Notes: generated from the letters alone by a model not told the origin. Counted from the stretch's first letter, positions 46,347 through 56,442 are shown. The stretch is DNA of 64,000 nucleotides from Venturia oleaginea (GCA_013176395.1 JABMLP010000014.1:496001-560000); one strand, 5' to 3'. Made by a program: numbers and translations.

Positions 46347-46938
46347 CTCAAGTATTTTCTAGGAGCAAACGCTGTAGGGATTTTGGAGGCGAGTATTTTA
46401 TAGCGGGAGGGTAGTTACACGTGTTCGCGTCTTCCAAGGAAAATCGAAACTCTATCTTATCAAAGAATAGATAAATAGATACCTAAAGAAAAGTAGTTGG
46501 AAGCTGAAAGGCATCTGTGGTGGGCATCGCAGGAAAAGGAGAATTATGAGCGAGCCGAAAAGGGCGAAGAAAGAGTTGAGATGCTGTCACTCAGAACTAC
46601 AGCCCTTCATGTAAGCTCGGGCATTAATTAGGAAGATGCATGAAAGTTGTTGTCGCGAAGCTAACAAGCAAACCACACCTATCGGCCCGAAAGCCAGACC
46701 AAATGAATGTCAATTTACCCGTGCCCGATATCCTAGTCAGAGTTCTACCAGGGATTTATCCCATGAAGTCTATCGCAGCCATTCCCCATTTTCATCGTAA
46801 TGTCAGATAGGAGTCGAAGCGAAAAGCTATCGAACCATGGAAACTTTGACTCAACACGATAGTCTAGATGCCCGGTTAGCGCAGAACTTTTGACATGAAT
46901 CCCATGATCGACAAACCATTGTCATGTCCGCCAATAAT

Positions 46939-47220
46939 TTAAGCTTTTAAGAAGCACATGCATTTGCATTGTTCGTCATTGAAATTATATGCTCCTGTCG
47001 CCCTAAAATCTCCCGGCTTATCCTTGGAACTTGCACGGGCACAAGCAGTAAAGCATTGTTGGTCCGTAAGGCACGGGCTTTTACCACCGTAAAACGGAGT
47101 GCAGTCGTTGAACATAACGTTTCGGGAGTAATTGCATCCGAGGAATTTGGCTGGTTTTACTGCTGCTGAGACGCCGGAGACGATGCTGGAGGTGAGAAGG
47201 AGGGTGAATGTGATCTTCAT
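46939..47220 (-). CDS. Small secreted 8-cysteine protein, 93 aa (effector-like)
   Basis: A single exon with an ATG at 47220. Residues 1-20 (MKITFTLLLTSSIVSGVSAA) are a clear signal peptide. The mature part of about 73 residues has eight cysteines (LGCNYS, FNDCTPF, SPCLTDQQCFTACAR, EQCKCMCFLKA), an even number suited to four disulfides. No known fold recognised. The close spacing at the end (CKCMC) is distinctive. It lies between repeat copies R1 and R2. Small, cysteine-rich and secreted in a repeat-rich region is the usual profile of fungal effectors or antimicrobial peptides; function not shown. Confidence 0.75.
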   Translation of the reverse strand: MKITFTLLLTSSIVSGVSAAVKPAKFLGCNYSRNVMFNDCTPFYGGKSPCLTDQQCFTACARASSKDKPGDFRATGAYNFNDEQCKCMCFLKA

Positions 47221-48121
47221 GGCTGAGACTCGCTCCGGTTGCTGGAGCCTCTGATGTATGATGAATGGAAGTGGCTGGAGGTAGATAGAGGTAGATGAGA
47301 GGCTGGGGAGTCAACATTTATCCCTGAAGTGGATACCAACATATTATATATCACTCGTGTTCTCTTAGCGCATGTGACGAGGACAAAAACCGGTGGAGGC
47401 GTATCCTAGATTGTGCAAGTTTTCTGATTGAATTGACCAAGTGCAGTCCGCAATCTTGATCTACGCCAAGGTGATGTATTAATAGCTAAGAACTGTGATG
47501 GCACCGTTCCGGGGGGTCTTTGGATATACCGAGGCTATTTTTAGAGGAGGTCTAATTACTGACTTGCTGCCCCACCCAAAAAGACGCGGACACCTGTCTT
47601 CTAGCAGAAATTCGCGAGGTCCTTCCGACTTTCTCTTCGACGTGGAATTAATCTATACATACGAGTTCCCAAAACCGGTCGTTTATATGATGCAAGGCCT
47701 CCAGTCATCGCTAATTAAACCCGACAATGACATTGGATGAATGACTAATTATATCATCGGACATACTTTTACCCTACGATTGCATTCTGACCTCGATGTT
47801 ATCCCTAAGCAATAGAGTTTCATCAAGTCGTCGCACCGCTAGGTATCGGATGTTTCGACAATTGGAGGGCCTGCATCTATCCGTGCAAAGCGAGGAATAT
47901 CAAAATAAAGTCTTGTTTGAGCGAGGAGACACGCAATCCGTAGTCAGTCTTAACCCTATAATTGAAAAGATTTGAAAACTCTCCACCGAGTATCCACATC
48001 TTTTCCGGAAGCACAACATAGGCTCGGAATTGATTGATCCACGTACTTCGGCCACGACACATCGGACATCCATACATCCCCTTCAAGCACACACTCGCAG
48101 AAACGACCGTCTTCCTCATCC
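47221..48121. other. Spacer with repeat copy R2
   Basis: No gene. It holds the promoter of the 93-aa gene (left) and repeat copy R2 at 47461-47548. Frames at 47495-47740 and 47877-48137 have no support. Confidence 0.4.
47461..47548 (+). repeat. Diverged dispersed repeat R, copy 2
   Basis: CTACGCCAAGGTGATGTATT, AATAGCTAAG, GGCACCGTTCCGGGG and GGATATACCGAGGCTATTTT. It shares its first 12 bases with copy 4 and its end with copies 1 and 3. Confidence 0.6.
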
Positions 48122-48429
48122 TCAAGGTTTCACACAATAAATGTCGTTATCTTTGATGTCCTTGTTGTAGCAGCAATGGTTTAGCGACCTCCCGGTGTAG
48201 GGACACTTTCCACCCCCGTCGCACCAATCGCCAACGCACTACAGATAGGTTTCTTAGCAGTGTGTACCTTCTGTATGTGGGAAGATGTGCTACTTACTCT
48301 TCTCCACAAGTACTTACCAAAAGCACAGTCTGCCGGAGCATCCTTACATAAAATGGCACCTCTGGCTACGGTGGGGTTCGCGAAGAGCCAACTCGTTATT
48401 GTAACGAGGATGGGGATGGTAAGTTGCAT
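48122..48429 (-). CDS. Small secreted 8-cysteine protein, 82 aa (effector-like)
   Basis: Complement(join(48122..48238,48298..48429)). The unspliced frame is open for a while, but splicing at a 59-nt intron (donor GTAAGT, branch TGCTAAG, acceptor TGTAG, phase 0) reveals a much more cysteine-rich ending: CVGDWCDGGGKCPYTG, NHCCYNKD and IYCVKP. Residues 1-23 form a signal peptide (MQLTIPILVTITSWLFANPT). The mature chain has eight cysteines (two in exon 1, six in exon 2). No family recognised. It is not similar in sequence to the 93-aa neighbour beyond size and cysteine number. Confidence 0.75.
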
Positions 48430-48960
48430 GATGGAGGTTTGTGAAGTAGGGTAAACGATTGCGAGAAGGCTGAAAAGCTGAGTTGTTAGTTATTTACTCA
48501 GGAAATGTCAAATGTGAAGAGAGGAAGTTTCGTACATACGTAGTATTGTAGTTTCGACGCTTTCTGTCTTGCGGAGGTGCAAGACTTGTGTTTTATAGGG
48601 ACAGCACAGAACTATATGATACGAGTTATTACTCTAATTTTAGCCGAATAAATTAGTACGGTCTAGAGCAACACATTCGGAGCTTACCTTTTCATAAACT
48701 ATGGTTCCCGGGTTATTAAACGTCAATTGGCATCCTTGTTGTCGAATCTTCTGGTAGATGACCCTTGAGTCTGCTTGCGAACTACTCTCCTGTGGAGTAC
48801 TGATACTTACAGAAGCAGATCTAAGTACAATAGGCACAAGGATTCTACTATCTATGCTGTAATAACGTTTGATAACCCGGATACCATAGTATTATGACTT
48901 GTAAAAGGATCCGGGTAAACCTCGGTTTATTTCGGTTAGCTTTTCTAAAAGAACCTGACA

Positions 48961-49033
48961 GCCAGGGTGATATATTGACGGCTAAGGACCGGAGTGGGCG
49001 TTCCAAATAGCCTTTGTTACGCAGAGGCTATGA
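48961..49033 (+). repeat. Diverged dispersed repeat R, copy 3
   Basis: GGTGATATATTGACGGCTAA, GGACCGG, GCGTTCC and CGCAGAGGCTATGACT, matching copies 2 and 4. Confidence 0.55.
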
Positions 49034-49270
49034 CTCAAAGTAATCTAGCTGGATTTGGCTAATCCGTACAGTAGAGTTCAAGTGGTCCGGAGCGACAATA
49101 TCGTATCAAACAAGTGAAGCGAAGCTTGCAAGATATAAGAGTCGTGAATTGTGCCAAGTAACTAAAAGCAATAGCGAAGTAACGAGAGAGTGAAGATACG
49201 AGACACTGAGGGAGCAGAGTCTCGTCCATTATATAGGAAATCCTCCCATAAGGCTCGAAGCCTAATGCAT

Positions 49271-49395
49271 GAGCCAACACGTGATCCTTAGGGTCGCTCA
49301 TGGCTCATGACCTGAGCATTGCGCCAACACGTGATCCCTATGGATCGCTCATGGCTCATGACCTGAGCATTGCGCCAGCACGTGTTCCCTAGGAT
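49271..49395. repeat. 50-51-bp tandem repeat, about 2.4 units, each with CACGTG
   Basis: The unit starts CCAACACGTGATCC at 49274, 49324 and (CCAGCACGTGTTCC) 49375, and contains CGCTCATGGCTCATGACCTG and AGCATTGCG. Two units are nearly identical, the third partial. Each has the palindrome CACGTG, a bHLH-type site. Confidence 0.8.
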
Positions 49396-50299
49396 CCTGT
49401 GTGACATTCAACCAATCATAAAGAAACAGACTGGTCCGTATGTTACAGATCACCTCAAGACCGAAGAGCAGGGACAGCGGGACTTGCAGAGGATGGTTGG
49501 ATAACAAGAAGTTGTTGTTAGGACTGATGTGGAGTGGAATCCGTTGGGCGCACAAGAGGGGACTGGTGCAACCAGGTCAGTCCTAAGAGAGAATAGTACG
49601 TGCAGGAGTCACGTGATATTCCCACAGTTCCCACAGCACTTGGCATTGCCCACAGTGTGGGAAGTGTGGGAAGAGCCAAGAGGTGTGGGAATACACCTTG
49701 GCACCCAGAACCAGAAGGGTATATAGGGAGGACGTTGAACGGACTTTCCTTTCTCTCTTCGTGGTTATCTCATGTTATGTTTCTCACATAGGAGCTTCTT
49801 CAACCTACTACAGTAACGACCTTTTACCTAGATACAATCAAGCACAAGTCATATGCACACGAAGCAAGCCCACCCCCAACCTTCATGCTAACCGACAAGC
49901 GTTCAAAATTGATCTGAGGATCAAATCGGTTAGACGACAATTGAATTGGGAGATACATCAGACGGCTAGGATCTAGTGGGCCTCCAAAGAACCTGAGCAA
50001 GGGAAGGTACTTAAGGTAAGTTCTTCCAGACTGATATTGCCCTTACCCCAAACCCGCGGACCAGAACAAGAGAACACAGGTGTCAAGAAGGTCTTGACAT
50101 AATCAACTGTGTTGAGAAACGAGTTCCCCGTAACAGCGTATTTGAATGCATATGAATGCAGTCAGATACAACCGAATACCATTGAATACATGTCCACGTG
50201 ACAGTATCCGTAACATTAACTAATTGTTGTGGTTTATGCATCAACGTGGACATTCCCTAGATTCTGACTGACTGACTGATAATGACGCCCGTAATTCTG

Positions 50300-50388
50300 A
50301 TCTACGCCAAGGTTACGATGCATTGACGGCTAAGGGCTAGTATCGGACCGCTAATAGAGGCTTTTATGACCTATTTTTAAACGAGACC
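50300..50388 (+). repeat. Diverged dispersed repeat R, copy 4
   Basis: CTACGCCAAGGTTACGATGC, ATTGACGGCTAAGGGC, ATCGGACCG, AGGCTTTTATGACC and CTATTTTTA, closest to copies 2 and 3. Confidence 0.6.
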
Positions 50389-51415
50389 TTTTTACTGCAG
50401 GGGAAAGAATTAACTGATCTATGCGTTTTGGCTAGGTTCTACTGTAGGGTAGAGCTATCAGAATAACTCACTTAGCCAGTCAATCGCTTAAGAATTTCCA
50501 CATCGATGCACAGACCACCATAATTCGAGTGCAACCACCGTCATATTTGATCATCTGATCGGCCTTTCACCTGGATTCTACAAGAATTTTCCTCAATTAA
50601 TTAGAAAACATAATACTATAAAGATTAAGTAGACATGCACATACCTCGCCACGGATTCTCTTCGGTGGTCTGCTGCCAAATCTGCCTCTAGCTACTAATC
50701 TCTCGGAAGGATGTTGTTGCTATAGAGCATGGATGGAGCATGGATGGAGCAGGGGGGCTCCCCTGACATTAACTCGGCATCATACTATACTACCATAAGA
50801 GTTTTCCCTGTCGAATCTCACAACGCGCAAAAATAGCAGAGCGCAATTTCAAACATTGTCCCGAGTGAACTTCATATAATTCCAGCACTATGCAATTGCT
50901 TGCGCGGTGAATCTGCTCGATCCTAGATAACGATCCCCCATCTCCGCTGGATTTGCGCCAGTTTCACATGTCCCCAAAGAGATAAGAGATTCATTCCGCA
51001 CAGAATCTCGCGTTCGCCGCATTCGATCTTTGGAAACTGTGGACGAAAAAGTGAGACCGTCAACATTTTTCCGCGGATCGAAACTACCTTCTCAGGGGAT
51101 GTCCCTTTGTCCTGCTCGGGCATTTGAATTTCCGTTAATCCTTATCCCTTATCTGGTTTTCGGCTGTCCGGAGTGGCTCGGAGACTCGTTCAGGCTATTT
51201 TGACTGGCACAAACGCTGTTTGTGGCTGGTGGTTAGAATGCAAGAATCATCCACGCCACGAAACCATTGAAAAAAGCTGGGACCAGATAAAGGATCGCTA
51301 CGATTAAACCTTGGTTCAAGTCTACGTTCTCAAACATTCAGCTTACACCCCATTCCTTTTCTCCAACAATCATTCCAACAATACTCACAACAACACTCTA
51401 TCGCACGTTACCAAT

Positions 51416-51787
51416 ATGCGTCTTAACCTTGTCTTGTTCGCTTTCATCCTCCCAGCCTTGGCTGATCTCAATCCAGGAGACTGTCCTGATGACGAACTTG
51501 TTATTTTTGCTAAAACCTGCACTATATTCCAAGACTGCAAGGTCGTTACAAAGGCGGAGCAGGATGCACAGTGTCGCAAGAAAGGGAGGAAATATTCCCA
51601 TATCTTTCGTTTTCACAGCAGTGGGGTAAGTTTGTCTTTCTTCTCTGCCCTAGTTACCTCCTCTTTACGCCATCTTACGGAGTGAATGTTTGAGGCGCAA
51701 ATATCTGACTAATTTCATTGCGTTTTGAAGGACTTCATTGCTAGATGGTTCTGTTGTTCCAAGGAGCCATGCAAGCCCAATTGTTAA
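51416..51787 (+). CDS. Small secreted 8-cysteine protein, 88 aa (effector-like)
   Basis: Join(51416..51625,51731..51787). The ATG gives a signal peptide MRLNLVLFAFILPALA, then a mature chain of 72 residues with cysteines in PGDCPDDE, AKTCTIFQDCK, AQCRKKG and, after splicing, RWFCCSKEPCKPNC: eight in all. The 105-nt intron has a GTAAGT donor, CTGACTAAT branch and TTGAAG acceptor. Without splicing the frame loses four cysteines, so the spliced form is favoured. No family recognised. The protein is basic in the centre (RKKGRKY). It lies 1 kb after repeat copy R4. Confidence 0.75.
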
Positions 51788-52757
51788 TGAGTGGTGTGAA
51801 CGTGCAACATTGTAGTAGAACGGAGAGTGTGGTGGTGGTTCTTTATAACCTATGGAGAGTTGTCAGGTGGAGTTGGTTGACTTCTTCGGTCGAACTTGGA
51901 TATTCGCGATTGAGACGACCTTTTGTTCACATTCGTCTCCTACAGTTCAGTGCAATATCTCAATAGACCGTTTTTTAACTGAGACTTTTTTTTCAATAAC
52001 CTTGACCTTTCTCTTGACTGCTGTAGACGCAGGAAGCTGGGTTCCTGCTGGTCTTTGTGCTCCTGCGATAGGAGTAGGCGCTGTTAATTTCAAACTTTGT
52101 GGTGTCCTCGAATGCAGCGCCGTCGTAGCCAAAGAAGGCACTCGTACACTCGGGGTCGAAACTAGCAGGCCGAGAAGCCTGAGCGAGTGACGTAGCCGAT
52201 GAAAGCACTCGATGAGTCAAAGTAGTAACAGGATGAGGAGCCTGACTAGATTTTTTCGTTGCTGATTAGGTAGTCTTGTCCGCTAGCAAGATATCCCTTA
52301 TCAACATGAGCTCCACATACTTCTCACCAAGAATCTCGCAACCCCACGGATTCTAAGAGGGCGCACGTTGGTTGTATCGCTTGGTGAGGTCACCCTTCCA
52401 GAGAGAGAGTCGGTCTTCGTACTGCATCTTAATCTTTGTGACAACCGGGGTGAAAGGCTGGCGTCCTTTGTACGTTTACAAGTCGTAATGTCGTGATTCA
52501 AGGTCTTTTGATCTGTGGTCTCGCCTTGTGCCAATCTAAGTGTATTTTTCGGCCTGTTCATTTGGGTTGACAAGAAAGCGATTTAGCTCTACACAGTCTG
52601 CACATGCAACACTGCGACGCTGTCATACAAGGACGAAGAGGTGAGACGCACGCAGTGGAAGAGGAAAAAGAGCGTAGAATGTAGGGCCTGAAAGAGACCG
52701 GAACAGAGGGGAGAAAGGTGTACGCAAATACCCCACGTGCCCTAACCCCTGAATGCG
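51788..52757. other. Spacer before the transposon nest
   Basis: No gene is supported. Short leftward frames around 51947-52573 lack motifs and start or splice signals. Confidence 0.45.
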
Positions 52758-52759
52758 TA

Positions 52760-54601
52760 ACGTAATCCACCATCGAGCGGTACACACCACCGAGCGGTAC
52801 GCATTTTCGTATTCTCATCAATTACTCTATTATGCACCAATAAATCTCTCATTTTTAAACATTCCTATCTATATTTCTGACAGTTGATTGCAAAATGGTC
52901 ACCACTGCGACAAATAAAACAAGTAATTACAATGTTCTCCTCTTCACTTGGTGGTTCTTCCTCAATATAAGGCTCTTGATCAACCTGGTTACTGCTGATA
53001 ACCGAAGCTTCTTTAGAAAGTTGAAGTAAGCTTGAGCCCTCTGCAACAGTTAAAGCGCTTGATTGACTAATATATCTCCTTTTTAGTTGCCTCTTTCGCT
53101 TCTGCCTCTCATTTGCAGCCCTTAATTTCTCATTTTCCGCAGCTAGTAAAGCGGCGCCTTGCATCGCAATCTGGCAGCCCTTGACAAGCTGATTAAGGGC
53201 CTGATCTGTTGGTATTGGTGGACTTTTTGAACGTCTCTTAAGATAGCCTTTGATTGTAGCTACCTGCAGCTCTGACTGGGTTAGATTCTGAGGTGTTTCT
53301 GGTTGCCATTGCTCTTGGTTTGCGGCCAAGGGCGCTGTAGGGGTAGATGGCCTAATCTGGATGGTTGAAAGTACCTGATCTGGATCAAAAGGTACGAGAC
53401 CGGCAGCAGTGAAGCTGCGTTGAATATTGCTTAGTGTGAGGGCACTAATTCGAGCAATTTTAAAGGCGTGAAGGAACTCAATTTTGTCGATATGATTTAT
53501 GCCAAGCCTCATATATTCCGAGACTTGGTGGCCGTAGGTACGCTTGAGGACCGAAAAACAACCAATATCGAGAGGTTGAAGAAAATGTGATAAATGCGGT
53601 GGCATACAAAGAGTAATAATCATCCGGTCTGCAAAAAATTGATCAAATTCTGGCGTTGTGTGGCTGCCGTGGCCATCCAGAATTAGTAGTCGATAACTAC
53701 CAACCTTTCTTGCAGCTGTATTTGGCTCGAAAACCTCTTTTAACCAATGTAATCCAAGCTTGTCATTAGTCCATCCATTTGTACTCAAAGCGATTGTCCA
53801 ATCAGGCGGTAGATTGTTGTTTTCGTACCAAGATGATATATGTACCTTGCCTTTGAAGATCACCATCGGCGGGAGACTCCAACCCAGCGCATTGATCGAT
53901 TCGATTGCCGTAACCCATTCGCGATCGCCAGGCTGTAATTGAGGGGGTCTGCCACGCCTATCTGAGGCAGTAACTACGCGTGAGGTACTTGCAAGGCCCA
54001 TTGCAAAGCCAGTTTCGTCGAAGTTGTAGATATCGTTATTGAGGATGCCGTATTTAGCGATTGTGTTTTGTACAAGCCGAAACCAGGCCCCAATAAGGGC
54101 TGGATCTTCGCATCTTGCCCTTTGATTATCGTAGCTGCGTGAATATGGCGATTTGAGGCTAGGGCGGCGGTTGATGTATCGCTGAGGCCAATTGACACCG
54201 ATTTTGCAATCTGAGCCTACACGCTGCTCGAGTACGATTTTTGCCGCATCGCGTACCCCAGTAACGGTCAATGGATAACCTCTTTCATCCATAGATAGTA
54301 TCCAATGCTCAACGATCTCCTCTCCCGTATCCGTAAGCTTTTGGCAATTTGGGCGCGAATCGACGCGTGAAGCGCGTCCGCGAAGGCGGGAGGCAAGGGA
54401 AGTAAATGGGACAGAATAGGCATCAGCGGCCTTTCGAATACTTGGAAAATGGCCTTTCAAATAAGCGTCATGAGCAAGGAGTAGTTAGCCCTTTTTCTGG
54501 GCCTTTGTATTGACTAGTTGTGGTGACATTGTGGGTTAATCGATGAGGATACGAAAATGTGTACCGCTCGGTGGTGTGTACCGCTCGATGGTGGATTACG
54601 T
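52760..54601 (-). mobile_element. Fot1/pogo-like element 3, full length (1842 bp)
   Basis: Inverted repeats of about 63 bp (ACGTAATCCACCATCGAGCG ... TTTTCGTAT) with TA on both sides (52758-52759 and 54602-54603). Each inverted repeat has two copies of CGAGCGGTACRCA. It encodes one complete transposase frame apart from an early nonsense codon. Its outer TA at 54602 directly abuts the next element. Confidence 0.92.
52865..54529 (-). pseudogene. Pogo/Fot1 transposase of element 3, near-intact, nonsense at codon 15
   Basis: From ATG 54529 the frame reads MSPQLVNTKAQKKG and then TAA (54485-54487), where related copies have an Arg codon. Beyond it the frame is open for over 530 codons. The pogo helix-turn-helix continues (AYLKGHFPSIRKAADAYSVP), then the CENP-B-like domain and a DDD catalytic core: IYNFDETGFAMG, LLILDGHGSHTTPEF and HLSHFLQPLDIGCF. 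The C-terminus has a basic coiled coil (ENEKLRAANERQKRKRQ) and a CCHC knuckle, CFICRSGDHFAINC. No good ATG follows before the HTH, so the copy is probably recently dead, although readthrough cannot be excluded. Confidence 0.88.
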
Positions 54602-54603
54602 TA

Positions 54604-55207
54604 ACGTTAACTCACAAGCGAGTGACGCATACAAGCCAGTGACGCATAGAATCTTACATGTCATCTTTCCAAGGCTCTACACTACAACATCATGACTTCT
54701 AAAGCCCAACAAGAAGGGCGATTACTTCTCGCTCTTCAAGCCTACCGGAAAGGTCAATTTTCAAGCATTCGTCAAGCTACATTATCATATAATGTACCTA
54801 CAAGCAATCTCGAACACCGCCTCAAGGGACGCGTTGCACGCGTAGATTCGCGTGCAAATAATCATAAGCTTACTCCCACAGAAGAAGAAGCCCTTCTACA
54901 GTGGATTATTTCAATGGACGAACGTGGTTATCCTCCTACAATCTCTGCATTACGTGATGCAGCTAGATTATTGCTTCAGCAACGCGTCGGTTCTGAAGGC
55001 TCAATCGGTGTCAACTGGCCTCGCAACTTTGTCAAGCGTCAACCGACCTTACAAGCCAAGTATACACGTAAATACGACTACCAAAGAGCTCAATGCGAAG
55101 ATCAGGACGTTGTTCAAAACTGGTTTCGACTCGTATGCAATACAATTCAGAAATACGGCATCGCAGATGAGGACATCTATAACTTCGACGAAACTGGCTT
55201 TGCAATA
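54604..55207 (+). mobile_element. Fot1/pogo-like element 4, truncated 5' part
   Basis: The left end ACGTTAACTCACAAGCGAGT starts right at the TA after element 3 and contains two copies of AAGCSAGTGACGCATA. The element runs into its transposase gene and is cut by element 5, inserted at TA (55206-55207). I do not recognise its remaining 3' part beyond 56345. Confidence 0.75.
54692..55207 (+). pseudogene. Transposase N-terminal half of element 4, interrupted by element 5
   Basis: The frame is open from ATG with HTH (LLLALQAYRKGQFSSIRQAT), CENP-B-like region (GVNWPRNFVKRQPTLQAKYT) and IYNFDETGFA, the first catalytic Asp, at which point element 5 is inserted. It is similar to the transposase of element 2 but clearly a separate copy or subfamily. 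No frame damage before the insertion. Confidence 0.85.
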
Positions 55208-56343
55208 ACGTAATTCACTAGCGAGCGGGCCACACCACCGAGCGGGCCACCGAATCGATCATCTCATCTTTGCAAGCTTACACCACCACAACGCCTTTAT
55301 TAATCAAGACTATCTATTATACAGAAGATTATGGATATTTAGGGCAATCGCTCGCAGCATGGTCAAAGCCCTTACATACAAAACAACTAGGTAAACCAAA
55401 GCAATTCCCTTGACTTGCACTACTTGATGACGAGGCTGTTGCAACAACTGTTTGCTGTATAGGAGCAACACTTGCCTGTATAGGCTGCTGTACAGTATTC
55501 TCCATCAGGCCTTGTGCCTCTGCAACTGTAAGTAATGTTTTCTTTAAGATCTGCTTTTTTTTGACTGCTCTCTTCCTCTTTTGCCTCTCATTCGCTGCTC
55601 TCAATTTCTCATTCTCATCTGCCAACAGTCGCTTCAATTGCTGTAACCCACTCCCGATCGCCTGGCTGTAATTGAGGTGGCTTGCCCCGTCGATCTGAGG
55701 TAGTAAGGACGCGTGATGTGCTTGCAATACCCATTGCAAAGCCAGTCTCATCGAAGTTATAGATATCCTCCTCTTGAATGCCGTATTTCTGAATTGTATT
55801 ACTCACAAGCCGAAACCAGGCTCCGATAAGCTCTGGATCTTCGCATTGAGCACGCTGATAATCGTACTTGCGATTGAATCTCGATTGCAGGGTAGGCTGT
55901 CGCTTGATGAACCTGGCAGACCAGTTGATACCGATTGAGGCTGAGGGACCGACGCGTTGTTGAAGCAGTAATTTCGCCGCATTCTGTACTGCACAGACTC
56001 GAGCAGGATAGCCTCGATTATCCATTGAGATACTCCATTGAGTTAAGACTTCTTCCTCTGTGGGAGTAAGTTTGTGGCTGTTTGCGCGCGTTTCGACGCG
56101 TGCAACGCGTCCAGAGAGGCGATATTTGAGGGTACTGTATGGTACATTATAAGCTAATGCAGCTTGGCAAATAGTTGTGATTTGGCCTTTTTGATAGGCT
56201 TGAAGAGCAAGAAGTAATCGGCCTTCTTGCTGGGCTTTAGAAGGCATGAGGTGGATGAGGTGGTGGTGTAGAGGCTTGCAAAGATGAAATGATCGATTCG
56301 GTAGCCCGCTCGGTGGTGTGGCCCGCTCGCTAGTGAATTACGT
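55208..56343 (-). mobile_element. Fot1/pogo-like element 5, 1136-bp deletion derivative (copy b)
   Basis: Inverted complement of the element at 39283-40418, with the same 1136-bp length, inverted repeats and internal junction. TA flanks are at 55206-55207 and 56344-56345. It is inserted in the transposase gene of element 4. Confidence 0.92.
55329..56247 (-). pseudogene. Transposase remnant of element 5 (copy b)
   Basis: Same structure as copy a: 210 intact N-terminal codons ending at GDREWVTAIE, then the deletion junction, then the C-terminal frame with zinc knuckle. Visible protein differences from copy a are single residues (TQWSISMDN for TQWIISMDN; KKKQILKK for KKKQISKK), so the two copies are very young relative to each other. 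Confidence 0.88.
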
Positions 56344-56442
56344 TAGGAGTTTATCGCACTCTGCACGTGACGTCCATAAACAGCATAGTGGCACATGACC
56401 TAAAGAATGATAAATTTCTGCTCAGTAGTACTATATTCGTGC

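Larger units (their letters stand above)
44758..46938. other. Gene-poor stretch with short tandem repeats
   Basis: No gene is supported; frames at 45490-45974 lack motifs. It contains a 14-bp tandem repeat at 46303-46346 and the first copy of the diverged repeat at 46153-46233. Confidence 0.45.
48430..51415. other. Repeat-rich, gene-poor stretch with retroelement-like remains
   Basis: No complete gene seen. 48660-48800 (leftward) has an exon-like block bounded by splice-like signals (GQQGCQ-type frame, GTAAGC donor), perhaps a decayed gene. Repeat copies R3 and R4 lie at 48961 and 50300. Between them, 49060-50215 contains a 50-bp tandem repeat, a TATATAGG box near 49720 and a right edge reading AGTATCCGTAACA. 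This resembles a long-terminal-repeat fragment, but no paired repeat or coding region is visible. (TGAC)n occurs at 50264-50280. Confidence 0.4.

Noticed and set aside
46939..51787. Possibility that the three 8-cysteine proteins are one duplicated family
   Set aside because: Cysteine spacing and all other residues differ by eye; only size, signal peptide and cysteine number agree. Kept as a cluster, not a family.
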